Shown here one piece after another: positions 49,742-58,178 of a stretch of DNA of 64,000 nt. Below the pieces are notes generated by a model. That model ran no database searches and was not told where the DNA came from. It was given only the letters and a program-made list of their open reading frames with translations. The translations under genes were made by a program, and so were the position numbers. Numbering within the stretch: the first letter of the stretch is position 1; each line of letters begins with the position of its first letter. The DNA comes from Mycobacterium sp. E787 (GTDB taxonomy: Bacteria; Actinomycetota; Actinomycetes; Mycobacteriales; Mycobacteriaceae). Location: positions 175,848 through 239,847 of the forward strand of contig NZ_LZKL01000055.1 in assembly GCF_001668725.1 (NCBI RefSeq), given 5' to 3'.

Positions 49742-50497
49742 CTACGGCCAGGCCGACGCGAAGGTGATCACCAGGACGTCGCGCTGCGCCGGCCCGGAGC
49801 CGTCGATCGGCCGGATCGGCGAGACGCCGTGCAGGGTGCGGCGGTCGTCGCCCAGCATCAGCGTCCCCGGCTCGGCCAGCGTCGTCGCCAGCAACTGCCG
49901 GCCATCCAGGTCGCACACCGTGCTCTCGCCGCCGATGGCGTTGCGGCGCCCGACCAGCAGCGACGTGACCAGGGTGACGCCGTCGCGGTGCAGGCCCTCG
50001 GGCGTGGGGGTGCCGTCCTCGTCCGCGCAGCATCGGACGCGGAACGGGTGCACCTTCACGTTCCAGTCGGCGACGTCGTCCAGGGCCGCTGCCACCCGGG
50101 CCAGCAGCTTGATCACCTTGTGTAGCAACGGATCCGCGGCGAACGCGTCGGTCAACGGCTCGAAGTCGCGGTCCTTGCCGACGTAGAGCGGATTGGAGTC
50201 CTCCGGCTGCGCGAACGCCAGCCTCGGCATGGGGCGCAGCACGCCGTCGCGCAGCGAGTACTGACCGTACCGGCGCAGCCGCCGCACGCCCAGCTCCGCC
50301 GCGTAGGGGTCGGGCGCCAGCTGGCGCCAGTGCCGGGCAAAGCGGGTCCATTCCTCGCGGCCCACCTCCAGGCTCCGGGTCACGTCGAGCGAGGGCAGCA
50401 CGGCGACGCCCGTCGTCGCGACCAGCCGGGCCGCGGCGGCCACCGCGTCGGCGTCCGTCCACTTCTCGCAAAGAACCACCGCGCCGGGATACCGCAA
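49742..50497 (-). CDS. 2OG-Fe dioxygenase-family protein
   Basis: About 251 residues. The iron ligands appear as GLHRDG (His-x-Asp) and TLHGVSPI (distal His) followed by an Arg-bearing segment, and the layout resembles the 2OG-Fe dioxygenase family that includes free amino-acid hydroxylases. The start is uncertain: no ATG is available, TTG 50497 and GTG 50479 are both plausible, and the longer open frame overlaps the VOC gene. It sits between iunH and the VOC gene, all on the minus strand. Confidence 0.72.
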   Translation of the reverse strand: MRYPGAVVLCEKWTDADAVAAAARLVATTGVAVLPSLDVTRSLEVGREEWTRFARHWRQLAPDPYAAELGVRRLRRYGQYSLRDGVLRPMPRLAFAQPEDSNPLYVGKDRDFEPLTDAFAADPLLHKVIKLLARVAAALDDVADWNVKVHPFRVRCCADEDGTPTPEGLHRDGVTLVTSLLVGRRNAIGGESTVCDLDGRQLLATTLAEPGTLMLGDDRRTLHGVSPIRPIDGSGPAQRDVLVITFASAWP

Positions 50498-50528
50498 TCC
50501 GGCCGCCCTGAAACGTTTTGCTGGAGTG

Positions 50529-50960
50529 TCAGTCTCGGTCGGGGAGCCGCGCCGTGACCTCCTGGACCAGCCACGTATTGCCGTCCGGATCGGTGAACGA
50601 GAAGTACGACTGGTAACTGGCGTGCTCGGGGTCGGGCCCGGGCAGCCGTGCTTCCGGCGGGAACGGCACGCCATGCCACATGTCGCTTGCGCGGATGCCG
50701 CGGCCGAGTAGGTCCTCGTGGGCCGCTTCGATGTCGCGGACGGTCAGCACCGCCTGCGCCGACCCGGGCGCCGACGGCGTGACGCCCTCGCCGAATGTGA
50801 CCGAGCAGGCCGAGCCCGGAGGCGTGAACTGGACGACGCGCACGCCCTCTCCCGGCGCGGTGTCGCCGTCAAACCGCCAGCCCAAATTTTCGTAGAACTG
50901 CCTTGCGCGGTCGACGTCAGACACTGGGACGACGTGGACCTCGAGGCGCATGTCAACCAT
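50529..50960 (-). CDS. VOC-superfamily (glyoxalase-like) protein
   Basis: A 143-residue single VOC domain: VHVVPVSDVDRARQFYENLGWRFDGD, a central VTFGEGVTP-like strand and a C-terminal FTDPDGNTWLVQEV, the usual signature. The metal ligands are His and Glu as in many members. Function within the superfamily (isomerase, dioxygenase, resistance) cannot be assigned. ATG 50960 has AAGGAAAG upstream; ATG 50951 is an alternative. Confidence 0.87.
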   Translation of the reverse strand: MVDMRLEVHVVPVSDVDRARQFYENLGWRFDGDTAPGEGVRVVQFTPPGSACSVTFGEGVTPSAPGSAQAVLTVRDIEAAHEDLLGRGIRASDMWHGVPFPPEARLPGPDPEHASYQSYFSFTDPDGNTWLVQEVTARLPDRD

Positions 50961-51033
50961 GCCGGCTTTCCTTCCTCACGCGCTTCCCGGGCCAGATCGG
51001 ATGAGATGGCTCGCCAGACACAGCGATTGATGG

Positions 51034-53034
51034 CTACCAGTGCACTCCCGGCACCAGCCGCACCAGTCGCTTGACCGGGCGTGGTGTCCGGATGCCCCCG
51101 GTGACGGCGCGGGCCGGGCGCTTGGGCCTCCGATTCGGCGGCGGCGCTTCAGCCCCGGCGGAAAGGCCCCGCGCCGCGGCGGAATCGGGGTAGCCGAGGT
51201 AGAGCTGGTGCAGGATGCGCCGCGACGTCTTCGGCGCGAAGTAGTTGCCGAGCTCGGCGAGCGTGCCCAGCGGGGTGTCGATGCGCGCCGGCTTCTCGAC
51301 CAGCCCGCGCACCACCATCGCCGCCGCGCGCTCGGGGCTGATCGCGGGCACCGGGTTGAGCCGGTGCGACGGCGCGATCATGGGCGTGCGGACGAGCGGC
51401 ATGTGGATGTTGGTGAACGTGATGTGGTCGGAGAGGGTCTCCGACCCGACCACGTCGGCGAACGCGTCGAGCGCCGCCTTGGTCGGGAGATACGAGCTGT
51501 ATTTGGGGTTGCGGGCCTGCACGCCCGCGCTGGAGACGTTGACCACGTGACCGAACCGGCGCTCGCGCCAGTGCGGCAGCAGCGCCAGCACCATGCGCAC
51601 CGCGCCGAAGTAGTTGACCGCCATCACCCGTTCGTAGTCGTGCAACCGGTCGGTGGAGTTGACCACCGAGCGGCGGATCGACCGGCCCGCGTTGTTCACC
51701 AGGTAGTCGACATGATCGAAGCGACCCAGGATGTCCTTGACGGTGTGCTCCACCGACGTTGAGTCGGTGACGTCGCAGGTGAAGGCGTGCGCCTGCCCGC
51801 CTTTGTCCCGGATTTCGGCCACCAGCTCATCCAGCGCGTCGGCGTTGCGGGCCAGCGCGAACACCGTTGCGCCCCGTTCGGCGACGGCGATCGCCGACGC
51901 CCGCCCGATGCCGCTGGACGCGCCGGTGATGATGACGTGGCGGCCCCGCAGCGGCGCCTTCGGGTCGTCGCGCCGCGCCCGATCGGGGTCCAGGTGCTCG
52001 GCCCAGTACCACCACAGCTCGGGCGCGTAGCTCGCGAAGTCGGGCACCTCGATTCCGGTTCCCCGCAACGCCTTACGGGTCTCGTCGCTGAGGAACGTGG
52101 GCTTGGAGTCGACGACGTCGAAAATCTCGGCGGGGATGCCCAGCTGGGTGGCCGCCATGTTGCGCAGCACCTTGGCGCGCCCGCGCGCCCCGAGCACCGG
52201 CGCGGCCACCGAGCGGGGCAGCGATCCGCGCAGCGGCGGCAGCCCGGCCGCACCGGCCACGCCGCGGTAGATGCCGCGCAGCCCGATGGTTTTGGTCGAG
52301 GTGAGGTGGAAGGTTCGTCCGTCGTGCCCCTCGGCGTGCATCAGCGCGACGAGCGCGTCGACGACGTAGTCGACCGGGACGATGTTGGTGCGGCCGGTGT
52401 CGGGCAGCAGCATCGGGGTCAGCCACGGCAGCACGGCCAGCTTGGCGAGCACGCCGAAGAAGTAGTACGGCCCGTCGACCTTGTCCATCTCCCCGGTGAC
52501 CGAATCGCCCACCACGACCGCGGGGCGATAGATGCGGTAGCGCAGCCCCCGTGTCGAGCGCACCAGCGACTCCGCCTCGAACTTGGTCCGGTGATAGGCG
52601 GTCGGCAGCCGCTGGCCGACGTCGAAGTCGTCCTCGGTGTACTCGCCGGGAAAGTCGCCCGCCACCGCGATCGACGAGACGTGGTGCAGCGTCGCGCCCA
52701 GCCGCCGCGCCAGCTCGATCACCGCCCGCGTGCCCTCGACATTGACGGCCCGCTGCTCGGCCTCGCCCGCGGTGATGTCGTAGATCGCCGCGCAGTGCAC
52801 GACGTGGTCGACCCGGCCCAGCTCGGCGACGGTCTCGTCGGTCAGCTCCAGCTCCGGCAGCTCCCCGACCAGCGGCGTCGCCCGCTCGCCCCACTCGGCC
52901 GCGAGGCGTTCGAAGCGGCCCAGCGACCCGCGGCGCACCAACACCCACACCCGCGCGTCCGGCCGGGTTCCGAGGAGACGGGACACGACGCGGCGACCGA
53001 TAAACCCGGTACCGCCGGTAACGACATACCGCAT
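51034..53034 (-). CDS. acrA1: two-domain reductase AcrA1 (fatty acyl-CoA reductase-type)
   Basis: A 666-residue fusion of two Rossmann domains. The N-terminal half (TGGTGFIGRRVVSRLL, TAYHRTKFEAE with YxxxK) is an NAD-dependent extended-SDR/acyl-reductase domain. The C-terminal half (about 360-620) is a classical SDR with TGASSGIG, NNAG and YLPTK. It matches M. tuberculosis Rv3391 (acrA1). The combined architecture suits stepwise reduction of fatty acyl-CoA to aldehyde or alcohol, a possible source of alcohol for wax esters made by the WS/DGAT proteins. A basic Pro/Arg-rich C-terminal tail is present. Confidence 0.92.
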   Translation of the reverse strand: MRYVVTGGTGFIGRRVVSRLLGTRPDARVWVLVRRGSLGRFERLAAEWGERATPLVGELPELELTDETVAELGRVDHVVHCAAIYDITAGEAEQRAVNVEGTRAVIELARRLGATLHHVSSIAVAGDFPGEYTEDDFDVGQRLPTAYHRTKFEAESLVRSTRGLRYRIYRPAVVVGDSVTGEMDKVDGPYYFFGVLAKLAVLPWLTPMLLPDTGRTNIVPVDYVVDALVALMHAEGHDGRTFHLTSTKTIGLRGIYRGVAGAAGLPPLRGSLPRSVAAPVLGARGRAKVLRNMAATQLGIPAEIFDVVDSKPTFLSDETRKALRGTGIEVPDFASYAPELWWYWAEHLDPDRARRDDPKAPLRGRHVIITGASSGIGRASAIAVAERGATVFALARNADALDELVAEIRDKGGQAHAFTCDVTDSTSVEHTVKDILGRFDHVDYLVNNAGRSIRRSVVNSTDRLHDYERVMAVNYFGAVRMVLALLPHWRERRFGHVVNVSSAGVQARNPKYSSYLPTKAALDAFADVVGSETLSDHITFTNIHMPLVRTPMIAPSHRLNPVPAISPERAAAMVVRGLVEKPARIDTPLGTLAELGNYFAPKTSRRILHQLYLGYPDSAAARGLSAGAEAPPPNRRPKRPARAVTGGIRTPRPVKRLVRLVPGVHW

Positions 53035-53050
53035 GCGGACATGCTAGCCG

Positions 53051-53755
53051 TCAGCCGCTGAAGTCGCGGATCCCGTCCCATTCCTGCAGCGTCCAGCCCG
53101 TCATCGGGTTGCCCGAGATCACCACGCGACCGATGTTGGGCAGCGGATGGGTAGTCCGAAGGCTGTCCTTGGCGTTCTTCACGTTCATCAGCACCCAGTA
53201 TTCGATGGAGTACAGGTGCGAGAACACGACCGGGTTGTTGTGGCCGCTGTCGTAGACCTTCTGGACGGCCGCGGTGAACCTGTCGTTGAACTCCTTGCCG
53301 CTGATCGAGCCGGGGATGCTGTTTTGCACGTCACCCCTGAGCCAGTCCGCCGGCGCCAGCAGGTACGTCGTGGGATCCATCGACGTCGGCTTGCCCTCGA
53401 ACCAGCCGGCATCGATCTCCTGGACGCCCTGCAGCACCTGCACCTGCTCGTGCAGCTCGGCGGCCAACGGCTCGGCCGTCTGCTGCGCGCGCGCCATCGT
53501 CGAGGCGTAGACGGCGTCGTACCTGTTGTGCGCGACCTGGTGCGCGAGCTGTTCGGCCTGCGCCTTTCCCTCCGGGCTGAGGCCCGGACCCGGGATCGAG
53601 GTGTCGATGATCCCGTTGGCGTTGGCCTCCGACTGCGCGTGCCGGATGAACGTCAGGGTGATGCTGCGCGGCTGCGGCGAGCCGCCGCACGCGCCGACGA
53701 TGACCGCCGCGGCGAGCACGGCGAGAACCTTTGCGAGCACGCTCCCCTTGCGCAT
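53051..53755 (-). CDS. lpqD: lipoprotein LpqD, histidine-phosphatase fold
   Basis: A 234-residue lipoprotein. The signal peptide ends in VGACGG, a lipobox with the lipidated Cys at about residue 22. The mature domain has the RHG-type core RHAQSEAN, with TMARAQQTAEPLA and VVFSHLYS as later histidine-phosphatase elements. It is therefore a secreted phosphatase/mutase-like protein whose substrate is unknown. I start at ATG 53755, which gives a perfect signal peptide. It matches M. tuberculosis Rv3390 and is divergent from htdY. Confidence 0.92.
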   Translation of the reverse strand: MRKGSVLAKVLAVLAAAVIVGACGGSPQPRSITLTFIRHAQSEANANGIIDTSIPGPGLSPEGKAQAEQLAHQVAHNRYDAVYASTMARAQQTAEPLAAELHEQVQVLQGVQEIDAGWFEGKPTSMDPTTYLLAPADWLRGDVQNSIPGSISGKEFNDRFTAAVQKVYDSGHNNPVVFSHLYSIEYWVLMNVKNAKDSLRTTHPLPNIGRVVISGNPMTGWTLQEWDGIRDFSG

Positions 53756-53846
53756 GTCGATAGCCTGCCCTGCCGGGGGTGCCGGGGGGAAGGGTTTGCG
53801 ATGGTTAGGTACGAAAAGGCGCGATTCCATCAGTGAGGAGACTCGT

Positions 53847-54716
53847 ATGGCCATTGACCCGAGTGCCGTCGGCGCGGTGAGCGATCCGATGCTGTTCGAA
53901 TGGACCGACAAGGACACGATGCTCTACGCGCTCGGCGTCGGGTGCGGCATCGACGACCTGTCGTTCACGACCGAGAACAGCCACGACATCGCCCAGCAGG
54001 TGCTGCCCACCTACGCGGTGATCTGTTCTCCGGCCTTCGGGGCGGCCGGCAAGATCGGAACGTTCAACTGGGCCATGCTCTTACACGGATCGCAGGGCGT
54101 CCGGTTGCACGCGCCGCTGCCGCCGGCGGGGAAGCTCTCGGTGGTCTCCGAGGTCACCGACATTCAGGACAAGGGCGAGGGCAAGAACGCGGTCGTGATG
54201 CTGCGCGGCCGCGGCACCGACCCGGACTCGGGCAAGCTGATCGCCGAAACGTCGACGACCTTCGTCGTCCGGGGCGCGGGCGGGTTCGGCGGACAGCCGG
54301 GACAGCGGCCCGTCGCGCCGGAGATCCCGGACCGCGAGCCGGACGCCCGGATTCCGCTGCCCACCCGGGAGGATCAGGCGCTGATCTATCGGCTGTCCGG
54401 CGACCGCAACCCGCTGCACAGCGACCCCTGGTTCGCCCGGGAGCTGGCCGGCTTCCCCAAGCCGATCCTGCACGGGCTGTGCAGCTACGGGGTCGCGGGC
54501 CGGGCGCTGGTCGCCGAGCTGGGTAAGGGCGTGGCCGCCAACGTCACCTCGATCGACGCGCGGTTCAACTCGCCGGTGTTCCCGGGCGAGACGCTGACGA
54601 CGCTGATCTGGCGCACCGAACCCGGCAAGGCGGTGTTCCGCACCGAGGCGTCCGGGGCCGAGGGTTCGGACGCCCGCGTGGTGCTCGACGACGGCGCGGC
54701 CGAGTACGCGGCTTAG
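53847..54716 (+). CDS. htdY: (R)-3-hydroxyacyl-thioester dehydratase HtdY
   Basis: A 289-residue hydratase with two hot-dog domains. The second carries the hydratase-2 motif YRLSGDRNPLHSDPWFARELAGFPKPILHGLC, with Asp and His as catalytic residues. It hydrates or dehydrates enoyl/3-hydroxyacyl thioesters and matches M. tuberculosis Rv3389c, a MaoC-like enzyme. ATG 53847 has GAGGAG at 53835-53840. No N-terminal signal; it is cytoplasmic. Confidence 0.93.
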   Translation: MAIDPSAVGAVSDPMLFEWTDKDTMLYALGVGCGIDDLSFTTENSHDIAQQVLPTYAVICSPAFGAAGKIGTFNWAMLLHGSQGVRLHAPLPPAGKLSVVSEVTDIQDKGEGKNAVVMLRGRGTDPDSGKLIAETSTTFVVRGAGGFGGQPGQRPVAPEIPDREPDARIPLPTREDQALIYRLSGDRNPLHSDPWFARELAGFPKPILHGLCSYGVAGRALVAELGKGVAANVTSIDARFNSPVFPGETLTTLIWRTEPGKAVFRTEASGAEGSDARVVLDDGAAEYAA

Positions 54717-54767
54717 CGCCGAGGTCCGGTCGGTGCCGGGGGCACGCCAAACCGCCTCTTACTCCAA

Positions 54768-54785
54768 TGTGCTACAGTTAGCACA
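54768..54785. promoter_or_regulatory. operator overlapping the vapB start codon
   Basis: TGTGCTA-CAGT-TAGCACA is a perfect 7-4-7 palindrome whose last base is the A of the vapB ATG. It contains the -10 hexamer TACAGT (54773-54778), which ends 6 nt before the ATG, so the mRNA is probably leaderless and repressed by the VapBC complex. Confidence 0.88.
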
Positions 54786-55060
54786 TGGCTTCGGTGGGTG
54801 TGCGGGAACTGCGCCAGCGTGCCAGCGAACTCCTCCGCCGCGTCGAGGCCGGCGAGACGATCGAGATCACCGACCGCGGTCGGCCCGTCGCCCTGCTCTC
54901 GCCGATGCCCGAGGGCGGCCCCTACGACCAGATGCTGGCCAGCGGCGAGATCGACCGCGCCACAATCGACTTCGATGATCTGCCCGAACCGCTCGAACTC
55001 GCAGCCGGCGTCGAGCTGCCGTCAGTGACACTTGCGCGCCTGCGTGAGCACGAGCGTTGA
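54785..55060 (+). CDS. VapB-type antitoxin (Phd/YefM family)
   Basis: A 91-residue antitoxin. The N-terminal Phd/YefM fold is seen as GVRELRQRASELLRRVEAGETIEITDRGRPVALLSPM, which binds DNA and dimerises; the acidic C-terminus (TIDFDDLPEPLEL) is expected to neutralise the toxin. The vapC ATG overlaps its TGA. It is related in type to M. tuberculosis VapB47 but differs in sequence, and it lies between htdY and otsB2 rather than beside choD. Confidence 0.9.
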   Translation: MASVGVRELRQRASELLRRVEAGETIEITDRGRPVALLSPMPEGGPYDQMLASGEIDRATIDFDDLPEPLELAAGVELPSVTLARLREHER

Positions 55061-55452
55061 TGGCGGCCATCTACTTGGACTCGTCCGCAATCGTCAAGCT
55101 CGCGGTCCGTGAGCCGGAATCAGAGGCGTTGCGTCGCTACCTCCGCTCCCGCCGTCCCCGGGTGTCGAGTGCCCTGGCGCGGACGGAGGTCATGCGGGCC
55201 TTGCTGCACAAGGGCGAGCCCGCGCGGACAGCCGGACGCCGGACCCTCGCCAAGCTGGATCTGCTTCGCATCGACAACCGGGTACTCGATCTCGCCGGCG
55301 GGCTGCAACCATTCGAGCTGCGCACGCTCGACGCCATTCACCTGGCGACCGCGCAGCGGCTCGGCGCCGACCTTGGCAAGGTGTGCACATACGACGCGCG
55401 CATGCGCGACGCCGCCGAGGCGCTCGGCATGGCCGTGATCGCCCCGTCTTAG
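55060..55452 (+). CDS. VapC-type PIN-domain toxin
   Basis: A 130-residue PIN-domain ribonuclease. The acidic active-site residues are present: Asp in IYLDSSAIVKL, Glu in ARTEVMRALL, Asp in LRTLDAIHLATA and Asp in TYDARM. VapC toxins cleave tRNA or rRNA. The ATG at 55060 overlaps the vapB TGA. The pair forms a standard type II toxin-antitoxin operon with autoregulatory operator. The RNA target is not predictable from the sequence. Confidence 0.92.
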   Translation: MAAIYLDSSAIVKLAVREPESEALRRYLRSRRPRVSSALARTEVMRALLHKGEPARTAGRRTLAKLDLLRIDNRVLDLAGGLQPFELRTLDAIHLATAQRLGADLGKVCTYDARMRDAAEALGMAVIAPS

Positions 55453-55545
55453 TCGGGTAGCGAGGCGCCGGGGGGTAGTGACGTTGACGCGACGCCGACG
55501 TTGGGCATATTCACAGTGCGGTCGCAGGGAACAACGGCGGTTCAA

Positions 55546-55558
55546 TGACCAATGGTCA
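55546..55558. promoter_or_regulatory. TGACCANTGGTCA palindrome near the otsB2 end
   Basis: TGACCA-A-TGGTCA is a perfect 6-1-6 palindrome between the convergent vapC and otsB2 genes, not before any start codon. It matches the motif at 9896-9908. Confidence 0.4.
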
Positions 55559-55567
55559 TAGCCGAAT

Positions 55568-56668
55568 TCAGTCGGCGTCGACGAGCCGCCGCGCCAGCCG
55601 GTCGGTGAACTCGGCGGCCTGCGCGGGGCTGTCCAGCGCGTACCGCGCGGCGGTGGCGCGGTCACCGTCCTCGGTGTGCCGCACCAGGATCGGGACGCCG
55701 TCGTCGCTGATCGCGTCGAACGCGTCCTCATCGGTGATGTCGTCGCCGAGATAGACCGGCACCAGCGAGCCGGAATCGGGCAGGTGCCCGATCACCCACC
55801 GCAGGGTCTTGCCCTTGTCCCAGTCCATGTCGGGGCGCAGCTCGATGACCTCGCGGCCGGTGGTGACCCGAAGCGCGTCGCGCCGGCCCGCCGCGCGCAC
55901 CGCCGCGGCCACCTCGCCGACGCGGTCCCTGGCGGCGTTGCGGTAGTGTACCGCCACGCCAAAACGCTTGTGCTCGATCACAATTCCGGGAATCGAGCCC
56001 AGCCGGTCACGCAGTTCGGCGGCCGCCTGTTCCAGCACGGGGATGGCCGCGGCCGCGTCCTCGTTCTGGTGGTGCGTGCCGTCCGGCGCGGTCAGCTCGA
56101 AGCCGTGGCTGCCGGCGTACCAGATGCCCGGCACGCCGAGGCGCTTCGTCACGTCGGCGAGATCGCGGCCGGACAGCACCGCTACCGGACATTGCGCGGC
56201 CAGCTTCTGCAGCGACTCGACGGCCCCGGCGACGGGCCGGGCGGCGTCGGGATCGTTGACGATGTCCGACAGTGTGCCGTCGAAGTCGTAGAAGACCGCA
56301 GGGCTGCGGTCGGCCAGTGCGTCCAAGGCTTCTCGCGCGTCGGGCAGCCGGGACATCCGCCGATCCCCGGTGCGCACAGTGATCTCACCCGGGTCGGTGA
56401 CCACCGCGTCGGCGCCGGCGCCCCGCAGTGCGTCCGGGTCCCCGACACCGATGACCAGGGCGTACCCCGCATCGCGCGCGGCCCGAACGACGTCCGGGTC
56501 GCCGGTCACGACGGCGCATCTGCCCGGCCGGACCGCCCCCGCGTCGGCGCCCCACGAGTTGACGCCGACGCCGGCGTCGCGCAGTCGCCCGGCCAGGCCC
56601 GGGGCATCGCTCAGCGCGGCGTCGAACAGCACCGCGTCGAGGCGGCGCGGGTCGATGGTGACCGGCAT
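55568..56668 (-). CDS. otsB2: trehalose-6-phosphate phosphatase OtsB2
   Basis: A 366-residue enzyme dephosphorylating trehalose 6-phosphate in the OtsAB pathway. The catalytic HAD motif is FYDFDGTLSDI (DFDGTLS at 128-134), with VAVLSGRDLADV and the metal loop LGDDITDEDAF. The first 110 residues are a degenerate HAD-like domain characteristic of mycobacterial OtsB2, with no catalytic Asp pair. Trehalose is essential for mycobacterial envelope glycolipids. It is convergent with vapC and lies downstream of the WS/DGAT gene on the same strand. Confidence 0.94.
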   Translation of the reverse strand: MPVTIDPRRLDAVLFDAALSDAPGLAGRLRDAGVGVNSWGADAGAVRPGRCAVVTGDPDVVRAARDAGYALVIGVGDPDALRGAGADAVVTDPGEITVRTGDRRMSRLPDAREALDALADRSPAVFYDFDGTLSDIVNDPDAARPVAGAVESLQKLAAQCPVAVLSGRDLADVTKRLGVPGIWYAGSHGFELTAPDGTHHQNEDAAAAIPVLEQAAAELRDRLGSIPGIVIEHKRFGVAVHYRNAARDRVGEVAAAVRAAGRRDALRVTTGREVIELRPDMDWDKGKTLRWVIGHLPDSGSLVPVYLGDDITDEDAFDAISDDGVPILVRHTEDGDRATAARYALDSPAQAAEFTDRLARRLVDAD

Positions 56669-56710
56669 GCCCCCAACCTTCTCACGGCGCCGCGCCCCGC
56701 CGGGGCCGGG

Positions 56711-58036
56711 TCAGTAACGCGCCGACGGGTGCGCTCGTGGCGCCTGGCTCGGGTGCCTCGTGGCCGCGCGCCTGCGCCGGTGCTCCCTGCCGAACAGCAA
56801 CACGGAGTCTCCGCTGAGCGCCACCATCCGCGCCATGCCCAGTTCGATGCCGGCGGCCAATTCCTTGACGTCGGCCGCGGCGTCGTATTCGGCGGTGATC
56901 CCGAACACCACGTCGTCGCCGTAGCTGAGCACCGCGACCCCCGTGCTCAGCCGCGTGGCGGTCGGGGGGATCGGCAGCAGCCGCTCCATCGTCTGGCCCA
57001 TCAACCGGAGCTGGTGGCGTGGCCCGGGCGTGTGGGTGCCCAGCGTCACGAGGCCGGCGTGTGGCAGCCGGGCCAGCACCTGTAATACGTTGCTGCGCAA
57101 CAACCCCGGCAGGCAGTTGAGCGCGGACTCCACGATGCCGGGCTGGGGCTGCTGTGCCTTCCACCTCTTGTGCACCGTGCGCAACTGCTGGACGGGATCC
57201 TCGTGTTCGACGGGCAGATACGGCAGCATGGGCGAGCGGACCGTCCGCCCGAACAGTGGCACCAGGGTGCGCAACGAGTCCGCGCGCGGCTCCTCGCCGC
57301 GCCGCAGCAAGACCCGCCGGAAGCCCTCGGTGATGGCCGCCAGCGCAACGTCGTTGACGGTCACACCGAATTTGCGGCACACCTTGTCGACGTCGGCGGC
57401 GGGGACTCGCACCGTGCCGTAGCGCCGCATGACCGGGTGGACGGGCAGGCGTTCCGTCGGCCACATCGCCCCGACCAGCGTGCCGGCGACGGTGGCCGCC
57501 CGGCCCAGGACGTCGGCCCAGCCTCGTTGCGGACCCGACGAAACTTGTTGGGCTCCGACATTGTTGGTGAAGGCGTCACCGCCGGCGTCGTCGCAGAGCC
57601 TGGCGAGCAGGTGGGCGGCCGAGTTGCCGTCGGCGACGTCGTGGTGGGTCTTCATCAGGATCGCCCACCGGTTGCCCGTCAGGCCCTCGATGACCCAGCA
57701 TTCCCACGGCGGGCGGTTCAGGTCGAGGGGACGCTCCAGGGCGAAGGCGATGGCCTGGGACAGCTGGGTGTCGTCGCCCGGGCGCGGAATCGCCACCCGG
57801 CGCAGATGACGGGCGACGTCGAATTCCGGACAGTCGATCCACTCGAAATTCTGCGCCCGCAGCAACTGTGTGCAACGCGGTATCGAGCGAAGGCGTTCCG
57901 CCAGAAGGTCTTTCAGTAGCGTGCAATCGGGGACGGGGCCGTCGACGACGGCGACCGCGCCGATCGCCAGGCTGGCGTGCTGTTCGGGATCCTGAGCCTT
58001 GAGGTAAGCCGTGTCCAGTGTCTTCGCTTGCGCCAT
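56711..58036 (-). CDS. WS/DGAT-family O-acyltransferase, Rv3371-like
   Basis: A 441-residue triacylglycerol/wax-ester synthase-type protein with intact HHDVADG at residues 131-137 and the N-terminus MAQAKTLDTAYLKAQDPEQHASLAIG. I start at ATG 58036; longer frames run through the dnaE2 promoter. It matches M. tuberculosis Rv3371 in position, between otsB2 and dnaE2. It is the second such gene here and differs substantially from that at 6408, so the two are old paralogues. Confidence 0.93.
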   Translation of the reverse strand: MAQAKTLDTAYLKAQDPEQHASLAIGAVAVVDGPVPDCTLLKDLLAERLRSIPRCTQLLRAQNFEWIDCPEFDVARHLRRVAIPRPGDDTQLSQAIAFALERPLDLNRPPWECWVIEGLTGNRWAILMKTHHDVADGNSAAHLLARLCDDAGGDAFTNNVGAQQVSSGPQRGWADVLGRAATVAGTLVGAMWPTERLPVHPVMRRYGTVRVPAADVDKVCRKFGVTVNDVALAAITEGFRRVLLRRGEEPRADSLRTLVPLFGRTVRSPMLPYLPVEHEDPVQQLRTVHKRWKAQQPQPGIVESALNCLPGLLRSNVLQVLARLPHAGLVTLGTHTPGPRHQLRLMGQTMERLLPIPPTATRLSTGVAVLSYGDDVVFGITAEYDAAADVKELAAGIELGMARMVALSGDSVLLFGREHRRRRAATRHPSQAPRAHPSARY

Positions 58037-58148
58037 GCCCAGTCCCCGCCGTCGTTTTGCCCTGGTACCAGTATCTGTGCGGCGGGTTCGGGGCGGTAGG
58101 CCGGCAGCGTTAAGAACGTGTTTAGAGCGGTTTAACAGATGTTCGCAT

Positions 58149-58171
58149 TCGAACATATATTCGAGTAGGCT
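58149..58171 (+). promoter_or_regulatory. SOS box (58149-58164) and -10 hexamer of dnaE2
   Basis: TCGAAC-ATAT-ATTCGA matches the LexA consensus at 11 of 12 positions. TAGGCT (58166-58171) directly follows and ends 7 nt before the GTG, so LexA bound here covers the promoter and the dnaE2 mRNA is probably leaderless. Confidence 0.88.
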
Positions 58172-58178
58172 CGGGACC

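Noticed and set aside
54785..55452. Assignment of the toxin-antitoxin pair as VapBC47
   Set aside because: The domain types match, but the sequences I recall for Rv3407/Rv3408 differ and the location differs, so a numbered name is not justified.
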